Source: Nonomuraea glycinis
GTDB taxonomy: Bacteria > Actinomycetota > Actinomycetes > Streptosporangiales > Streptosporangiaceae
Length of the DNA: 64,000 nt
NCBI RefSeq assembly: GCF_014646515.1
Contig: NZ_BMNK01000006.1
Coordinates: 124,001 to 188,000 of the forward strand
Reading direction: 5' to 3'
Shown piece by piece: positions 8,225 through 16,910 of the stretch. The stretch's first letter is position 1. Each line of letters starts with the position of its first letter. The notes under the pieces were generated by a model. The model was given only the letters and a program-made list of their open reading frames with translations. It made no database searches and was not told where the DNA came from. Position numbers and translations under genes: made by a program.

Positions 8225-8656
8225 ATGACGAACGCGAACCTCGAACGGCGCGGCACCGACCGCCTCAGGTCGGTGCTCGCGCCGCTCGGTGTCGCCGCGG
8301 CGGCGGGAGCCGTCTTCGCGATCGTCGGCGTGGTCGACCCCAACGAGCCAGGCCACTACCCCACCTGCCCGTTCCTGATGCTGACCGGCCTCTACTGCCC
8401 GGGCTGCGGGACGATGCGCACCATCCACGCCCTCGCGCACCTGGACCCGGTGGCGGCGCTCGGCCTGAACCCGCTCGCCCTGGCCATGGTGCCCTTCCTG
8501 CTGTTCTGGTGGGGCCGCTGGATGATCAACGCCTGGCGGGGCAGACCCCGGCGCACGACACTGGCGCATCCCGCCTACTTGTGGGCCTTCCTCGCGCTGG
8601 TCCTGGTGTACTGGGTGGTGCGCAACCTTCCGTTCGGGGCGTTCCTGGCGCCATAG
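8225..8656 (+). CDS. DUF2752 membrane protein
   Basis: This 143-residue protein matches DUF2752: the conserved YPTCPFLMLTGLYCPGCGTMR segment with three Cys, then RTIHALAHLDPVAALGLNPL. Three membrane helices are predicted (about 18-36, 75-95 and 115-135). Function is unknown; the CPxCG arrangement suggests metal or redox chemistry. It begins 5 nt after the CD225 gene stop and is probably in the same transcript, ahead of trpC. Confidence 0.87.
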   Translation: MTNANLERRGTDRLRSVLAPLGVAAAAGAVFAIVGVVDPNEPGHYPTCPFLMLTGLYCPGCGTMRTIHALAHLDPVAALGLNPLALAMVPFLLFWWGRWMINAWRGRPRRTTLAHPAYLWAFLALVLVYWVVRNLPFGAFLAP

Positions 8657-8710
8657 CCGCGCCCCTGTGACCAGAAGCCCTCCCCGGGCCGATACCATCG
8701 CAAGACAAGG

Positions 8711-8739
8711 CCAGGAGCGGACGCGACGCGAACTCCTGG
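8711..8739 (+). promoter_or_regulatory. Inverted repeat in the trpC leader
   Basis: CCAGGAG (8711-8717) and CTCCTGG (8733-8739) form a 7-bp stem with a 15-nt loop, 40 nt before the trpC start. It could be a leader hairpin affecting trpC expression; no Trp-codon leader peptide or T-box was seen. Confidence 0.35.
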
Positions 8740-8777
8740 TCTCCACCCCCACTGTCGACCGGAGGGATCCCAAGCGC

Positions 8778-9617
8778 GTGAGTGAGCGGACCGAAGGACC
8801 GAGTGTCCTCGACGACATCCTCGACGGGGTGCGCGCCGACCTCGCCACACGGCAGCGGACCGTGTCGCTTGACGACCTCAAGCAGCAGGCCGACCGGGCC
8901 CCCGCGCCCAGAGACGCCCTCGCGGCGGTCGGCGGTGACCGGGTCTCGGTGATCGCCGAGGTGAAGCGCTCCAGCCCGTCCAAGGGCGCGCTCGCCGCCA
9001 TCGCCGACCCGGCGGCGCTCGCCGCCGACTACGAGGCGGGTGGCGCGCACGTCATCAGCGTGCTCACCGAGCGACGCAAGTTCGGCGGCAGCCTGGAAGA
9101 CCTGGCCGCCGTCCGCGCCCGGGTGGACATCCCGATCCTGCGCAAGGATTTCATCCTCACCTCCTACCAGCTCTGGGAGGCCAGGGCCCACGGCGCCGAC
9201 CTCGCGCTGCTGATGGTCGTCTGCCTGGAGCAGGAGGCGCTGGTGTCGCTGATCGAGCGGGCCGAGTCCATCGGGCTCACCCCGCTCGTCGAGGTGCACA
9301 CCGAGGAGGAGCTCGACCGGGCGGTCGCCGCCGGCGCCCGCGTCGTCGGGATCAACGCCCGTAACTTGAAGACACTTCAGGTCGATCGGGATGTCTTCGC
9401 CAAGCTGGCGCCCAAGGTCCCGGATAATGTGATCAAGATCGCCGAATCAGGCGTGCGCGGGCCGCACGACCTGCTCGCCTACGCCAGGGCAGGCGCCGAC
9501 GCCGTCCTGGTGGGGGAGAGCCTGGTCACCGGCAAGGACCCGCGTAAGGCCGTGGAGGCGCTGGTGACCGCCGGCGCCCACCCGGCGACCCGCCCCGACC
9601 ACGGAGCAGAGGGATAG
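8778..9617 (+). CDS. trpC: Indole-3-glycerol phosphate synthase
   Basis: TrpC closes the indole ring from CdRP in tryptophan synthesis. The 279-residue barrel shows VSVIAEVKRSSPSKG with the catalytic Lys, ILRKDFILTSYQLWEARAHG, the VEVHTEEEL segment, GINARNLKTLQVD and the phosphate-binding ESGVRGPHDL / DAVLVGESLV. GTG 8778 with GGAGGG upstream gives a family-sized protein; the longer upstream reading would add 37 unlikely residues. trpB follows 2 nt after the stop. Confidence 0.95.
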   Translation: MSERTEGPSVLDDILDGVRADLATRQRTVSLDDLKQQADRAPAPRDALAAVGGDRVSVIAEVKRSSPSKGALAAIADPAALAADYEAGGAHVISVLTERRKFGGSLEDLAAVRARVDIPILRKDFILTSYQLWEARAHGADLALLMVVCLEQEALVSLIERAESIGLTPLVEVHTEEELDRAVAAGARVVGINARNLKTLQVDRDVFAKLAPKVPDNVIKIAESGVRGPHDLLAYARAGADAVLVGESLVTGKDPRKAVEALVTAGAHPATRPDHGAEG

Positions 9618-9619
9618 CA

Positions 9620-10861
9620 GTGGCACACGAAGGCTCCATCTTGACGGCCGCCGACCTGGCGGGCAACGGCGTTCACGGCGACGACCCCGATGTGCGCGGC
9701 AAGTTCGGCATCTTCGGAGGCCGTTACGTGCCCGAGGCGCTCATCCCGGCGCTCGACGAGGTCGCCTCGGTCTACGCCACGGCCAAGAACGACGTCGAGT
9801 TCCTGCGCGAGTTCGACCACCTGCTGCGTACGTACGCGGGCCGGCCGACCACGCTGACCGAGGTGCCGCGCTTCGCCGAGCAGGCGGGCGGCGCGCGGAT
9901 CGTGCTCAAGCGCGAGGACCTCACGCACACCGGCGCGCACAAGATCAACAATGTGCTGGGCCAGGCGCTGCTGACCAAGCGGCTCGGCAAGAAGCGGGTG
10001 ATCGCCGAGACCGGCGCGGGCCAGCACGGCGTGGCCACCGCCACCGCGGCGGCCCTGCTCGGCCTGGAGTGCGTCATCTACATGGGCGCCGTCGACTGCG
10101 AGCGCCAGGCGCTCAACGTCGCCAGGATGAAGCTGCTCGGCGCCAAGGTCGTGCCCGTGACCAACGGCTCGCAGACGCTGAAGGACGCCATCAACGAGGC
10201 GTTCCGCGACTGGGTGACCAACGTCGACTCCACGCACTACCTGTTCGGCACGGTCGCCGGGCCGCACCCGTTCCCGGAGATCGTCCGCGACTTCGCCCGC
10301 ATCATCGGCGTCGAGGCTCGCCGCCAGATGCTGGAGCTGACCGGCGCCCTGCCCACCGCGGTCTGCGCGGCGGTCGGCGGCGGCAGCAACGCCATCGGCA
10401 TCTTCCACGCCTTCATCGGCGACGAGGGCGTCCAGCTCCACGGCTACGAGGCGGCCGGCCGAGGGCTGGACAGCGGCGAGCACGCGCTGACGCTCACCGC
10501 GGGCTCGGTCGGCGTCCTGCACGGCTCGCGCACCTACGTGCTGCAGGACGACGAGGGCCAGACCATCGACTCGCACTCGATCTCGGCCGGCCTGGACTAT
10601 CCCGGCGTCGGCCCCGAGCACGCCTGGCTCAAGGACAGCGGTCGCGCCACCTACCACGGCATCACCGACGACCAGGCCATGGCCGCCTTCTCGCTGCTGG
10701 CCAGGACCGAGGGCATCATCCCGGCCATCGAGTCCTCCCACGCCCTCGCGGGCGCGCTGGAGCTCGGCCGCGAGCTGGGCCCCGAGGCGACCATTCTGGT
10801 CAACCTCTCCGGGCGTGGCGACAAGGACATGGGCACGGCCATGAAGTACTTCAATCTCTGA
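9620..10861 (+). CDS. trpB: Tryptophan synthase beta subunit
   Basis: TrpB condenses indole with L-serine using pyridoxal phosphate. The 413-residue protein has GKFGIFGGRYVPE near the N-terminus, the PLP lysine motif HTGAHKINN, ETGAGQHGVA, and the phosphate loop GGGSNAIG. It starts at GTG 9620, almost touching trpC, so the two are likely co-translated. A strong hairpin separates it from trpA. Confidence 0.96.
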   Translation: MAHEGSILTAADLAGNGVHGDDPDVRGKFGIFGGRYVPEALIPALDEVASVYATAKNDVEFLREFDHLLRTYAGRPTTLTEVPRFAEQAGGARIVLKREDLTHTGAHKINNVLGQALLTKRLGKKRVIAETGAGQHGVATATAAALLGLECVIYMGAVDCERQALNVARMKLLGAKVVPVTNGSQTLKDAINEAFRDWVTNVDSTHYLFGTVAGPHPFPEIVRDFARIIGVEARRQMLELTGALPTAVCAAVGGGSNAIGIFHAFIGDEGVQLHGYEAAGRGLDSGEHALTLTAGSVGVLHGSRTYVLQDDEGQTIDSHSISAGLDYPGVGPEHAWLKDSGRATYHGITDDQAMAAFSLLARTEGIIPAIESSHALAGALELGRELGPEATILVNLSGRGDKDMGTAMKYFNL

Positions 10862-10900
10862 CGACCCTGACCGGGTCGGCCGCCCCGCGAGTACGCCGGT

Positions 10901-10930
10901 CGTCCCGCACCGCAACGGCGGTGCGGGACG
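10901..10930 (+). terminator. Perfect 13-bp hairpin between trpB and trpA
   Basis: A perfect 13-bp stem (CGTCCCGCACCGC and its complement) closes an AACG tetraloop at 10901-10930. There is no following T-tract. It could be a partial terminator, an mRNA processing or stabilising element, or a weak attenuator that sets the trpB:trpA ratio. Confidence 0.55.
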
Positions 10931-10983
10931 CGGCGATCGGAGCCCGGGGAGGCGGGGCTCGACGATGTGAGAACGGACGACCA

Positions 10984-11784
10984 ATGACGACTCTTCAGAC
11001 GGTGTTCGCCAAGGCGAAGGCGGACAACCGGGCCGCGCTCGTGGGTTACCTCCCGGCGGGCTTCCCGTCCAAGGACGGCGCCATCGCCGCGGCGACCGCC
11101 CTGGTCGAGGCCGGGTGTGACGTCATCGAGATCGGCCTGCCCTACTCCGATCCGCTCATGGACGGGCCGACCATCCAGGACGCGGTGCACCGCTCGCTGC
11201 TCAACGGCACCCGCATCGCCGACGTCATGCGTACCGTCGAAGGGGTCGCCGCCACCGGCGCGGCCACGCTCGTCATGACCTACTGGAACCCGATCGACCG
11301 CTACGGCGCCGAGCGGTTCGCCCGCGAGCTGGCCGACGCGGGCGGCGCCGGCACCATCACGCCCGACCTCACGCCGGAGGAGTCCGAGCCGTGGCGCGCC
11401 GCGTCGGCGGCGGCGGGCATCGACACCGTCTTCCTGGTGGCGCCCAGCTCCACCGAGGCGCGCATCAAGGCCGTCGTCGACTGCTGCACCGGCTTCGTCT
11501 ACGCGGCCTCGCTGATGGGCGTCACAGGCGCGCGCGAGACCGTCAACGTGGCGGCCGAGGACCTGGTCAAGCGCACCCGCGCGCACACCGACCTGCCGGT
11601 CTGCGTCGGGCTGGGCGTCGGCACGGGCGCGCAGGCGTCCCACGTCGCGGCCTACGCCGACGGCGTCATCGTGGGCTCGGCGTTCATCCGCCGCATCCTG
11701 GACGCCCCCGACGAGGCCGCCGGCTACGCCTCGATCGCCGAGCTGGCCCGCGAGATGGCCCAGGGCGTCCGCTCCCGCGCCTGA
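10984..11784 (+). CDS. trpA: Tryptophan synthase alpha subunit
   Basis: TrpA cleaves indole-3-glycerol phosphate and channels indole to TrpB. The 266-residue TIM barrel has the catalytic Glu in DVIEIGLPYSDPLMDGP, the second acid in DPLMDGPTIQ, and the phosphate-binding GVTGARE and VGSAFIRR segments. ATG 10984 is used; a long frame extends upstream but overlaps trpB out of frame. Unlike many trpBA pairs the genes do not overlap: 122 bp with a strong hairpin lie between them. The TGA is inside a 14-bp tandem repeat. Confidence 0.95.
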   Translation: MTTLQTVFAKAKADNRAALVGYLPAGFPSKDGAIAAATALVEAGCDVIEIGLPYSDPLMDGPTIQDAVHRSLLNGTRIADVMRTVEGVAATGAATLVMTYWNPIDRYGAERFARELADAGGAGTITPDLTPEESEPWRAASAAAGIDTVFLVAPSSTEARIKAVVDCCTGFVYAASLMGVTGARETVNVAAEDLVKRTRAHTDLPVCVGLGVGTGAQASHVAAYADGVIVGSAFIRRILDAPDEAAGYASIAELAREMAQGVRSRA

Positions 11785-11836
11785 CACCTTCCGCCTGACA
11801 CCTTCCGCCTGACACCTTCCGCCTGACACCTTCCGC
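11781..11836. repeat. 14-bp tandem repeat (4 copies) containing the trpA stop codon
   Basis: Four exact copies of CTGACACCTTCCGC run from 11781 to 11836, and the trpA TGA (11782-11784) is in the first. More diverged CCTTCCRSS / CGTCACGCCT copies continue to about 11935. The remaining interval up to 12110 shows no ORF or clear terminator. Confidence 0.88.
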
Positions 11837-12110
11837 CTTCCGCCTTCTGGAGTTCCGTCACGCCTCCCGCGCCTGACGCCTTCCAGGGTTTCGTCACGCC
11901 TGACGCGCCTTCCAAGGTTCCGTCACGCCTTCGCCGGGCGGTCCGCAGGGCTGGGCACCGGGTTTCCGCGTCCAGCGGAATGCCGGCCTTCCCGCAGTTC
12001 GGCGTCATGCGCGGGCCAGAACCACTCCTTAGCCGACTCTTATCCCGAGCGTGATCGGATAGGACCCGGATACTGTGCGGCTACCGGCACAGAGGAAGAG
12101 GAGATGGCCC

Positions 12111-12671
12111 GTGAACGCGTCAGCGGCGTCACAGAGCGCGAGATCAGCGATACCCTGGGTCACGACCGTCGCCCGATTGGTTCTGGGCGGGGTGCTGATC
12201 GTGGCCGGAGGGCTCAAGATCGGCAACCCGGCCGACTCCGTGGTGGCGGTCCGAGCGTACGAACTGCTACCCGAGCAGGTGGCCACGGCCGCTGGTTACG
12301 GCCTGCCTATTGTGGAGGTAGTGGTCGGGGTGCTGCTGATCGTAGGCCTCATGACCAGAGTGGCTGCCGTCATCGCCGCGCTGCTCATGTTCGCCTTCGT
12401 GTTCGGCATCGCCTGGGCGTGGGCGCACGGGCTGCGCATCGACTGCGGCTGCTTCGGCGGCGGCGGTCAGCTCGGCGCCGGGCAGGAGCCGACCTACCTG
12501 GTCGACATCCTGCGCGACTTCGGCCTTGTGCTGCTGGGCGCCTGGATCGTGCGTTTCCCGCCGGGACGCTTCGCGTTGGACCGGCCACTGGGCTTGGCGG
12601 GTGCGGAGCACCTGCTCGACGAAGAGGAGAACGGTGATGAGCAAGGGCGGCCGGGCGAAGTCGGCGCGTGA
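12111..12671 (+). CDS. MauE/DoxX-like redox-associated membrane protein
   Basis: The 186-residue protein has four predicted helices and the paired-Cys loop IDCGCFGGGG characteristic of MauE/DoxX-like proteins. These are thought to handle electrons for thiol-disulfide exchange. It overlaps by 35 nt a DsbA-like thioredoxin-fold gene, so the two probably form a redox pair in the envelope. GTG 12111 has AGAGGAAGAGGAG just upstream; the longer frame from 12075 includes an implausible N-terminus. Confidence 0.85.
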   Translation: MNASAASQSARSAIPWVTTVARLVLGGVLIVAGGLKIGNPADSVVAVRAYELLPEQVATAAGYGLPIVEVVVGVLLIVGLMTRVAAVIAALLMFAFVFGIAWAWAHGLRIDCGCFGGGGQLGAGQEPTYLVDILRDFGLVLLGAWIVRFPPGRFALDRPLGLAGAEHLLDEEENGDEQGRPGEVGA

Positions 12672-13389
12672 CAAGATCAGGGAGCAGCAGGCCGCCGACC
12701 GCGTGCGGGAGCAGCGTAAGCGCGTGGTCACCTACGTGGCGGCGGGCGCGGTCGCGCTGGCCGCCGTGGGAGCGGGCTGGTGGTACACCGCGAGCAGGTC
12801 ACAGTCGGAGGTGGCGGGAGACTCACTGGCGCCCACCACGGTGCAGGCCGACGGGACCGTGGTGATGGCCAACGACGGCGTGAACGCGCCGGTGCTCGAC
12901 ATCTACGAGGACTTCCAGTGCCCCGCCTGCAAGGAGCTGGAGCGGGTCAGCGGCCCGACCTTCAAGAACCTCGCCGCCGAGGGCCTGGCCAAGGTGGTCT
13001 TCCACCCGCTCACGATCTTCTCCCAGGAGCCCACCAAGTCCAACTCGGTCCGGGCCGCGGCCGCCGCGCGCTGCGTGGCCGACGGCAAGCAGTGGGTGGC
13101 CTTCCACGACATCCTCTACCGCAACCAGCCCAGCGAGACCGCCGAGGGCTTCACCACCGACCAGCTCGTGGCCTGGGGCAAGGAGGCGGGCGTCACCACA
13201 CCCGGCTTCGCGGCCTGCGTCACCTCGCAGAAGCACGCGCGGGCCCACCTCGACCAGAGCAAGCAGGTCATGGCCGACCAGCAGCTGCGGGGCACACCGA
13301 CCATCAAGCTCAACGGTGAGGTCATCGACAACAGTGTCGCGGCCGCGCCTCGGGAGCTTCGCGATACGGTCACCGAGGCGGCCAAGTAG
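12637..13389 (+). CDS. DsbA-family thiol-disulfide oxidoreductase, membrane-anchored
   Basis: The 250-residue protein has a charged N-terminus, one membrane helix (about residues 31-50) and an extracytoplasmic thioredoxin fold with the active site CPAC (C95/C98) and the cis-proline loop RGTPTIKLNG. It likely oxidises or isomerises disulfides of exported proteins, with the overlapping MauE-like gene as partner. ATG 12637 is placed 7 nt after AGAGGAGA; a GTG three bases earlier is possible. Confidence 0.9.
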   Translation: MSKGGRAKSARDKIREQQAADRVREQRKRVVTYVAAGAVALAAVGAGWWYTASRSQSEVAGDSLAPTTVQADGTVVMANDGVNAPVLDIYEDFQCPACKELERVSGPTFKNLAAEGLAKVVFHPLTIFSQEPTKSNSVRAAAAARCVADGKQWVAFHDILYRNQPSETAEGFTTDQLVAWGKEAGVTTPGFAACVTSQKHARAHLDQSKQVMADQQLRGTPTIKLNGEVIDNSVAAAPRELRDTVTEAAK

Positions 13390-13415
13390 CTCAGCGTCCG
13401 CTACCCTCACCTGAC

Positions 13416-14462
13416 ATGCCCATAGCCTCGATTCCCAGCCCTTCCCAGGGGGTCTGGTATCTCGGATTCGTGCCGATCCGGGCTTACGCCCTGTGCATCG
13501 TGCTCGGTGTCGTCGTCGCCGTCTGGCTGAGCGAGCGCCGCTGGCGTGCCCGCGGCGGCCAGGCGGGCACGATGATCGACATCGCCGTGCCCGCTGTGAT
13601 CTTCGGTCTGATCGGTGGCCGTCTCTATCACGTCATCACCGACTGGCAGACCTACTTCGGCGCTCGCGCGATCAAGGAGCCCTACCAGGCCCTGTTCATC
13701 TGGGAGGGTGGGCTCGGCATCTGGGGCGCGGTCGCGCTCGGCGGCGTCGGCGTCTGGCTGGCCTGCCGCAGGCGCGGCCTGTCGCTGAGCGCGGTCGCCG
13801 ACACGGTCGCGCCGGGCATCGCCTTCGCGCAGGCCATCGGCCGCTGGGGCAACTGGTTCAACCAGGAGCTGTACGGCGCGCCCACCACGCTGCCCTGGGG
13901 CCTGGAGATCGACCAGCAGCACGGCGGCGAGCCCGGGGTGCTCTATCACCCGACCTTCCTGTACGAGTCGCTGTGGAACCTGGCCCTCGGCATCGCGCTG
14001 CTCGTCATCGGCAAGCGGCTCGGGCTGCGCTACGGCCGGTTGTTCGCCCTCTACGTCGCCGGCTACACCCTGGGCCGGTTCTGGATCGAGGGGCTGCGCA
14101 TCGACCCCGTCGGCGGGGTGGACCACGCGGTCGAGTTCCTCGGGCTGCGGCTCAACCAGTACACCGCGATCGTGCTCTTCGTCGGTGCGCTGATCTACTT
14201 CTGGGCCACCAGGAACAAGACCGGCGAAGAGATCGTCGTCTCCCCGGAGGACGCCGACCCCGCCCACCCGTCGAGCCTGGCTGACCCGGAGCACGAGGTC
14301 GCGACCTCGACGACCTCCGCAGCGGACACCTCCGAGGATGAGGGGGCGAAACCTGCGAGCGAGCCCGAGGAGCCGGTGAAGTCTGTGGAATCTGCGGAGG
14401 CTGCGGAGGCTGAGTCCGAGGTCAAGGCTGAAGCCGTGCCGGAGGAGAAGAACTCGCGATGA
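13416..14462 (+). CDS. lgt: Prolipoprotein diacylglyceryl transferase
   Basis: Lgt transfers diacylglycerol to the lipobox Cys of prolipoproteins. The 348-residue protein has seven predicted helices, the Lgt signature around GLIGGRLYHVITDW, RWGNWFNQELYGAPT and HPTFLYESLWN. Residues from about 272 onward form an acidic, repeat-poor tail (many Glu, Ala, Ser) that is longer than in E. coli Lgt but common in actinobacteria. Position after trpA matches actinobacterial order. Its TGA overlaps the next ATG. Several lipoproteins in this window are its presumed substrates. Confidence 0.95.
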   Translation: MPIASIPSPSQGVWYLGFVPIRAYALCIVLGVVVAVWLSERRWRARGGQAGTMIDIAVPAVIFGLIGGRLYHVITDWQTYFGARAIKEPYQALFIWEGGLGIWGAVALGGVGVWLACRRRGLSLSAVADTVAPGIAFAQAIGRWGNWFNQELYGAPTTLPWGLEIDQQHGGEPGVLYHPTFLYESLWNLALGIALLVIGKRLGLRYGRLFALYVAGYTLGRFWIEGLRIDPVGGVDHAVEFLGLRLNQYTAIVLFVGALIYFWATRNKTGEEIVVSPEDADPAHPSSLADPEHEVATSTTSAADTSEDEGAKPASEPEEPVKSVESAEAAEAESEVKAEAVPEEKNSR

Positions 14463-15163
14463 ACGGCCGCGCGGAGATTCACCACCAGCATCGCGACGTC
14501 ACCGGCGGCTGGCTCAGGCCATCGGTGTTCGGCGCGATGGACGGCCTGGTCTCGAACTTCGCGCTCATCGCCGGTGTCGCCGGCGGCACCGCCAACACCA
14601 AGGTCATCTCGCTGGCCGGCGTCGCCGGGCTCGCGGCGGGCGCGTTCTCCATGGCCGGCGGCGAGTACGTCTCCGTGGCCAGCCAGCGCGAGCTCGCCCA
14701 GGCCGAGATCGCCGTCGAGGCCGACGAGCTCGACCGCAACCCCGAAGCCGAGCTGGAGGAGCTGGCCCAGGTCTTCATCGGCAGGGGCGTCGAGCCCGCG
14801 CTGGCGGCCGAGGTCGCCAGGCAGATCTCCCGCGACCCCGAGCAGGCCCTGGAGATCCACGCCCAGAACGAGCTCGGCGTCGAGCCCGGGGACCTGCCCT
14901 CGCCCAAGGTGGCGGCCGTGTCGTCCTTCCTGGCGTTCAGCGTGGGGGCGGCGCTGCCGCTGCTGCCGTACCTGTTCGGCGTCGTCAGCCTCTGGGTCTC
15001 CGCCGTGGTCTCCTGCGTGGCGCTGTTCACCGCCGGCGTCATCGTCTCCACGGTGACCGCGCGGAGCTGGTGGTATTCAGGGATCCGCCAGCTCGTGGTG
15101 GGCGCGGTGGCCGCCGCGCTCACGTTCGCGCTCGGCAACGCGATCGGGGCGTCCGGACTGTGA
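14459..15163 (+). CDS. VIT1/CCC1-family metal transporter
   Basis: The 234-residue protein belongs to the VIT1/CCC1 iron/manganese transporter family: FGAMDGLVSNFALIAGVAGG in helix 1, AGAFSMAGGEYVSVASQRE in helix 2, a cytosolic Glu-rich segment (about 75-145) and three C-terminal helices. Eukaryotic homologues move Fe2+ or Mn2+ into vacuoles; in bacteria export is presumed. It overlaps lgt by 4 nt (ATGA) and the following gene by GTGA. Confidence 0.9.
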   Translation: MNGRAEIHHQHRDVTGGWLRPSVFGAMDGLVSNFALIAGVAGGTANTKVISLAGVAGLAAGAFSMAGGEYVSVASQRELAQAEIAVEADELDRNPEAELEELAQVFIGRGVEPALAAEVARQISRDPEQALEIHAQNELGVEPGDLPSPKVAAVSSFLAFSVGAALPLLPYLFGVVSLWVSAVVSCVALFTAGVIVSTVTARSWWYSGIRQLVVGAVAAALTFALGNAIGASGL

Positions 15164-15975
15164 GTGGCACCAGACCTCGCAAGCGGCGCCGTACTCCCCC
15201 CTCCGACTGGGAGCTGCCGCTCCTGACGCACTGGGGGTTCCAGCCGAAGCAGCAGCGGCTCATCGTCATCATCGCCACGGCCGTCGGCGTCCTCGCGGGC
15301 GCCGTCGTGCTGGTCGCCGTCATCGGCTCGCTCGGCACGTACACCCCCGAGCGTAGGGCCAGCGCCGCCGCCGTCGTCCAGTCCGGTGCGGCGCTGCCGC
15401 GGGACTTCCAGGGGTGGGCCTCGCCCAAGCTGTTCGCGCCGATCGCGGACCGGGCCAAGGACACCCAGCCGCTCACCGCCAAGGAGGTCTTCGGCCAGAG
15501 GGCCCTCGCCGGCGAGAAGAAACTCTCCCTGCGGCTCGCCGGCAGAAAGCTCGACGCCGACTGCTCCGCCGCCCTGTGGGGCGAGGCGCTGATCGAGCAG
15601 GTGTCGGCCGCCGAGTGCACCCAGGCCGTCCGCGGCCTCTACCTCAGCTCCGACCGCCGCTACGTCGGCCAGTACACCCTGCTCAACCTCCGTGACGGCG
15701 AATCGGCCGCCGCGCTCGTCGAGTCGCTCGAAACCCTGCACCGGGGCGGCTGGACCCTGCCGCTGGCGAGCACCAAGGCCGCCTTCCCAGCGGGCGGCTA
15801 CACCGAGGCGGGCGCCTACGCCCTCGGCCACTATGTCGGCCTCGTCTGGATCGGCAGGGCCGACGGCGCGGAGCCCACCGCCAGGGACGACTACGTGTCA
15901 CTCGCTCTCACCCTCAGAGGCGCGGAGAAGGCCGTCTACCGCAGGGTCGTCGCGATCACCGGGCCGGCCTCCTGA
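15160..15975 (+). CDS. Membrane-anchored protein, paralogue of the next gene
   Basis: I do not recognise a named family. The 271-residue protein has a basic N-terminus, one helix at about 36-58 and a large extracytoplasmic domain. It shares with the next gene DCxxALWG, CTQAxR, a QxxxxNLxDGxxAAxLV stretch and ALGHYVxxxWxG, so the two are tandem paralogues. The pair of conserved Cys could form a disulfide, which fits the nearby DsbA-like gene. GTG 15160 overlaps the preceding TGA. Confidence 0.72.
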   Translation: MSGTRPRKRRRTPPSDWELPLLTHWGFQPKQQRLIVIIATAVGVLAGAVVLVAVIGSLGTYTPERRASAAAVVQSGAALPRDFQGWASPKLFAPIADRAKDTQPLTAKEVFGQRALAGEKKLSLRLAGRKLDADCSAALWGEALIEQVSAAECTQAVRGLYLSSDRRYVGQYTLLNLRDGESAAALVESLETLHRGGWTLPLASTKAAFPAGGYTEAGAYALGHYVGLVWIGRADGAEPTARDDYVSLALTLRGAEKAVYRRVVAITGPAS

Positions 15976-16568
15976 TGTCCCGGCGCCTCGTCGTCAGCCT
16001 GGTGGCGGCCGTGCTCGCGGTGCTGGCCGGCGGTGCCTGGCTGTGGTTCGGCCGCGATCTGCCCCGCCCCGCCGCTCTTCGCGCCGAGCCCACCTCCGCC
16101 CTGTACGCGCTGGTGGACTCCCGCCAGGCCGACGCCGCCCCCGTGACGGTGGCCGAGATCTTCACCCCCGGCACCCAGACCATCGGCGGGATGACCAGGA
16201 CCGCCGTCGAAGAGCTCACCGACTGCGACGACGCCCTGTGGGGCACCTCCGCGCCCGGCTGCACCCAGGCCCTGCGCGCCACCTACCGGGGCCCGGCCGT
16301 CGCCGGCCAGTTCGTCATCTTCAACCTCCCGGACGGCCGCGCCGCCGACGCCCTGGTGGCCGCCCTGCGCGAGGACGGTTTCGTACGGCAGACGACACCG
16401 TTCGACGCCACCCGCAGCCGCGCCGAGGTCCGCGCCCTGGGCCACTACGTCACGGTGAGCTGGCTGGGCACCCTCACCGCCGAGCGAGGCACCGACCTGG
16501 TGCAGCCCCTCATCGCCCTCGACGCCCTCGGCAACGCGATCCAGACCCGAGTCCTGGCCGCGACCTGA
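15975..16568 (+). CDS. Membrane-anchored protein, paralogue of the preceding gene
   Basis: This 197-residue protein has an N-terminal helix (about 5-24; signal anchor) and one extracytoplasmic domain with DCDDALWG, GCTQALRATY, FVIFNLPDGRAADALV and ALGHYVTVSWLG, all shared with the gene before it. The two overlap by one base. Function unknown. The last codons lie inside a 23-bp tandem repeat that continues past the stop. Confidence 0.72.
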   Translation: MSRRLVVSLVAAVLAVLAGGAWLWFGRDLPRPAALRAEPTSALYALVDSRQADAAPVTVAEIFTPGTQTIGGMTRTAVEELTDCDDALWGTSAPGCTQALRATYRGPAVAGQFVIFNLPDGRAADALVAALREDGFVRQTTPFDATRSRAEVRALGHYVTVSWLGTLTAERGTDLVQPLIALDALGNAIQTRVLAAT

Positions 16569-16666
16569 CCCGACTTCCGGCCGCGACCTGACCCGAGTCC
16601 TGGCCGCGACCTGACCCGACTTCCGGCCGCGACCTGACCCGGGTCCTGGCCGTGGCCTGACCCGAC
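16545..16666. repeat. 23-bp tandem repeat (5 copies) containing a stop codon
   Basis: Five 23-bp units of the form ACCCGAGTCCTGGCCGCGAC plus CTG run from 16545 to 16659, followed by a fragment. Odd copies read GAGTCCTGG (or GGGTCCTGG) and even copies GACTTCCGG, giving a 46-bp higher-order period. The first unit is the last codons of the upstream gene including the start of its TGA (16566-16568), so the array looks like a duplication of the gene's 3' end. Confidence 0.9.
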
Positions 16667-16781
16667 TCTGTGGGCCACCGGGGCTCGTGGGCTTCCCGGC
16701 CGGCGGGTCGCCCCTTGGACGGTAGAGCGAGCGCCGTTGCGGCGAGTGACCACCCCACCCTTGGGACACGCCGCCGGCGCG

Positions 16782-16880
16782 CCCGGTAGTGGGTCGGAGG
16801 TCGGCGTTCACTTGGCTGTGCCGTACAAGATGATCGCCCGACTGAGGCAGACGTCGCGCGCACGTCCGGTAGTGGGTCGG
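16782..16880. repeat. 15-bp direct repeat in a gene-free interval
   Basis: CCGGTAGTGGGTCGG occurs at 16782-16796 and 16866-16880, 84 bp apart. The interval from 16667 to 16910 otherwise shows no supported ORF; it is downstream of both flanking genes, which converge. Confidence 0.5.
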
Positions 16881-16910
16881 CGCTCAGAGGGCGGCAGGGC
16901 GTCCGGGTGG

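Noticed and set aside
8666..8698. Promoter for trpC from TGTGAC and TACCAT
   Set aside because: The spacer is 21 nt, too long, and no transcription evidence is visible; not entered as a feature.
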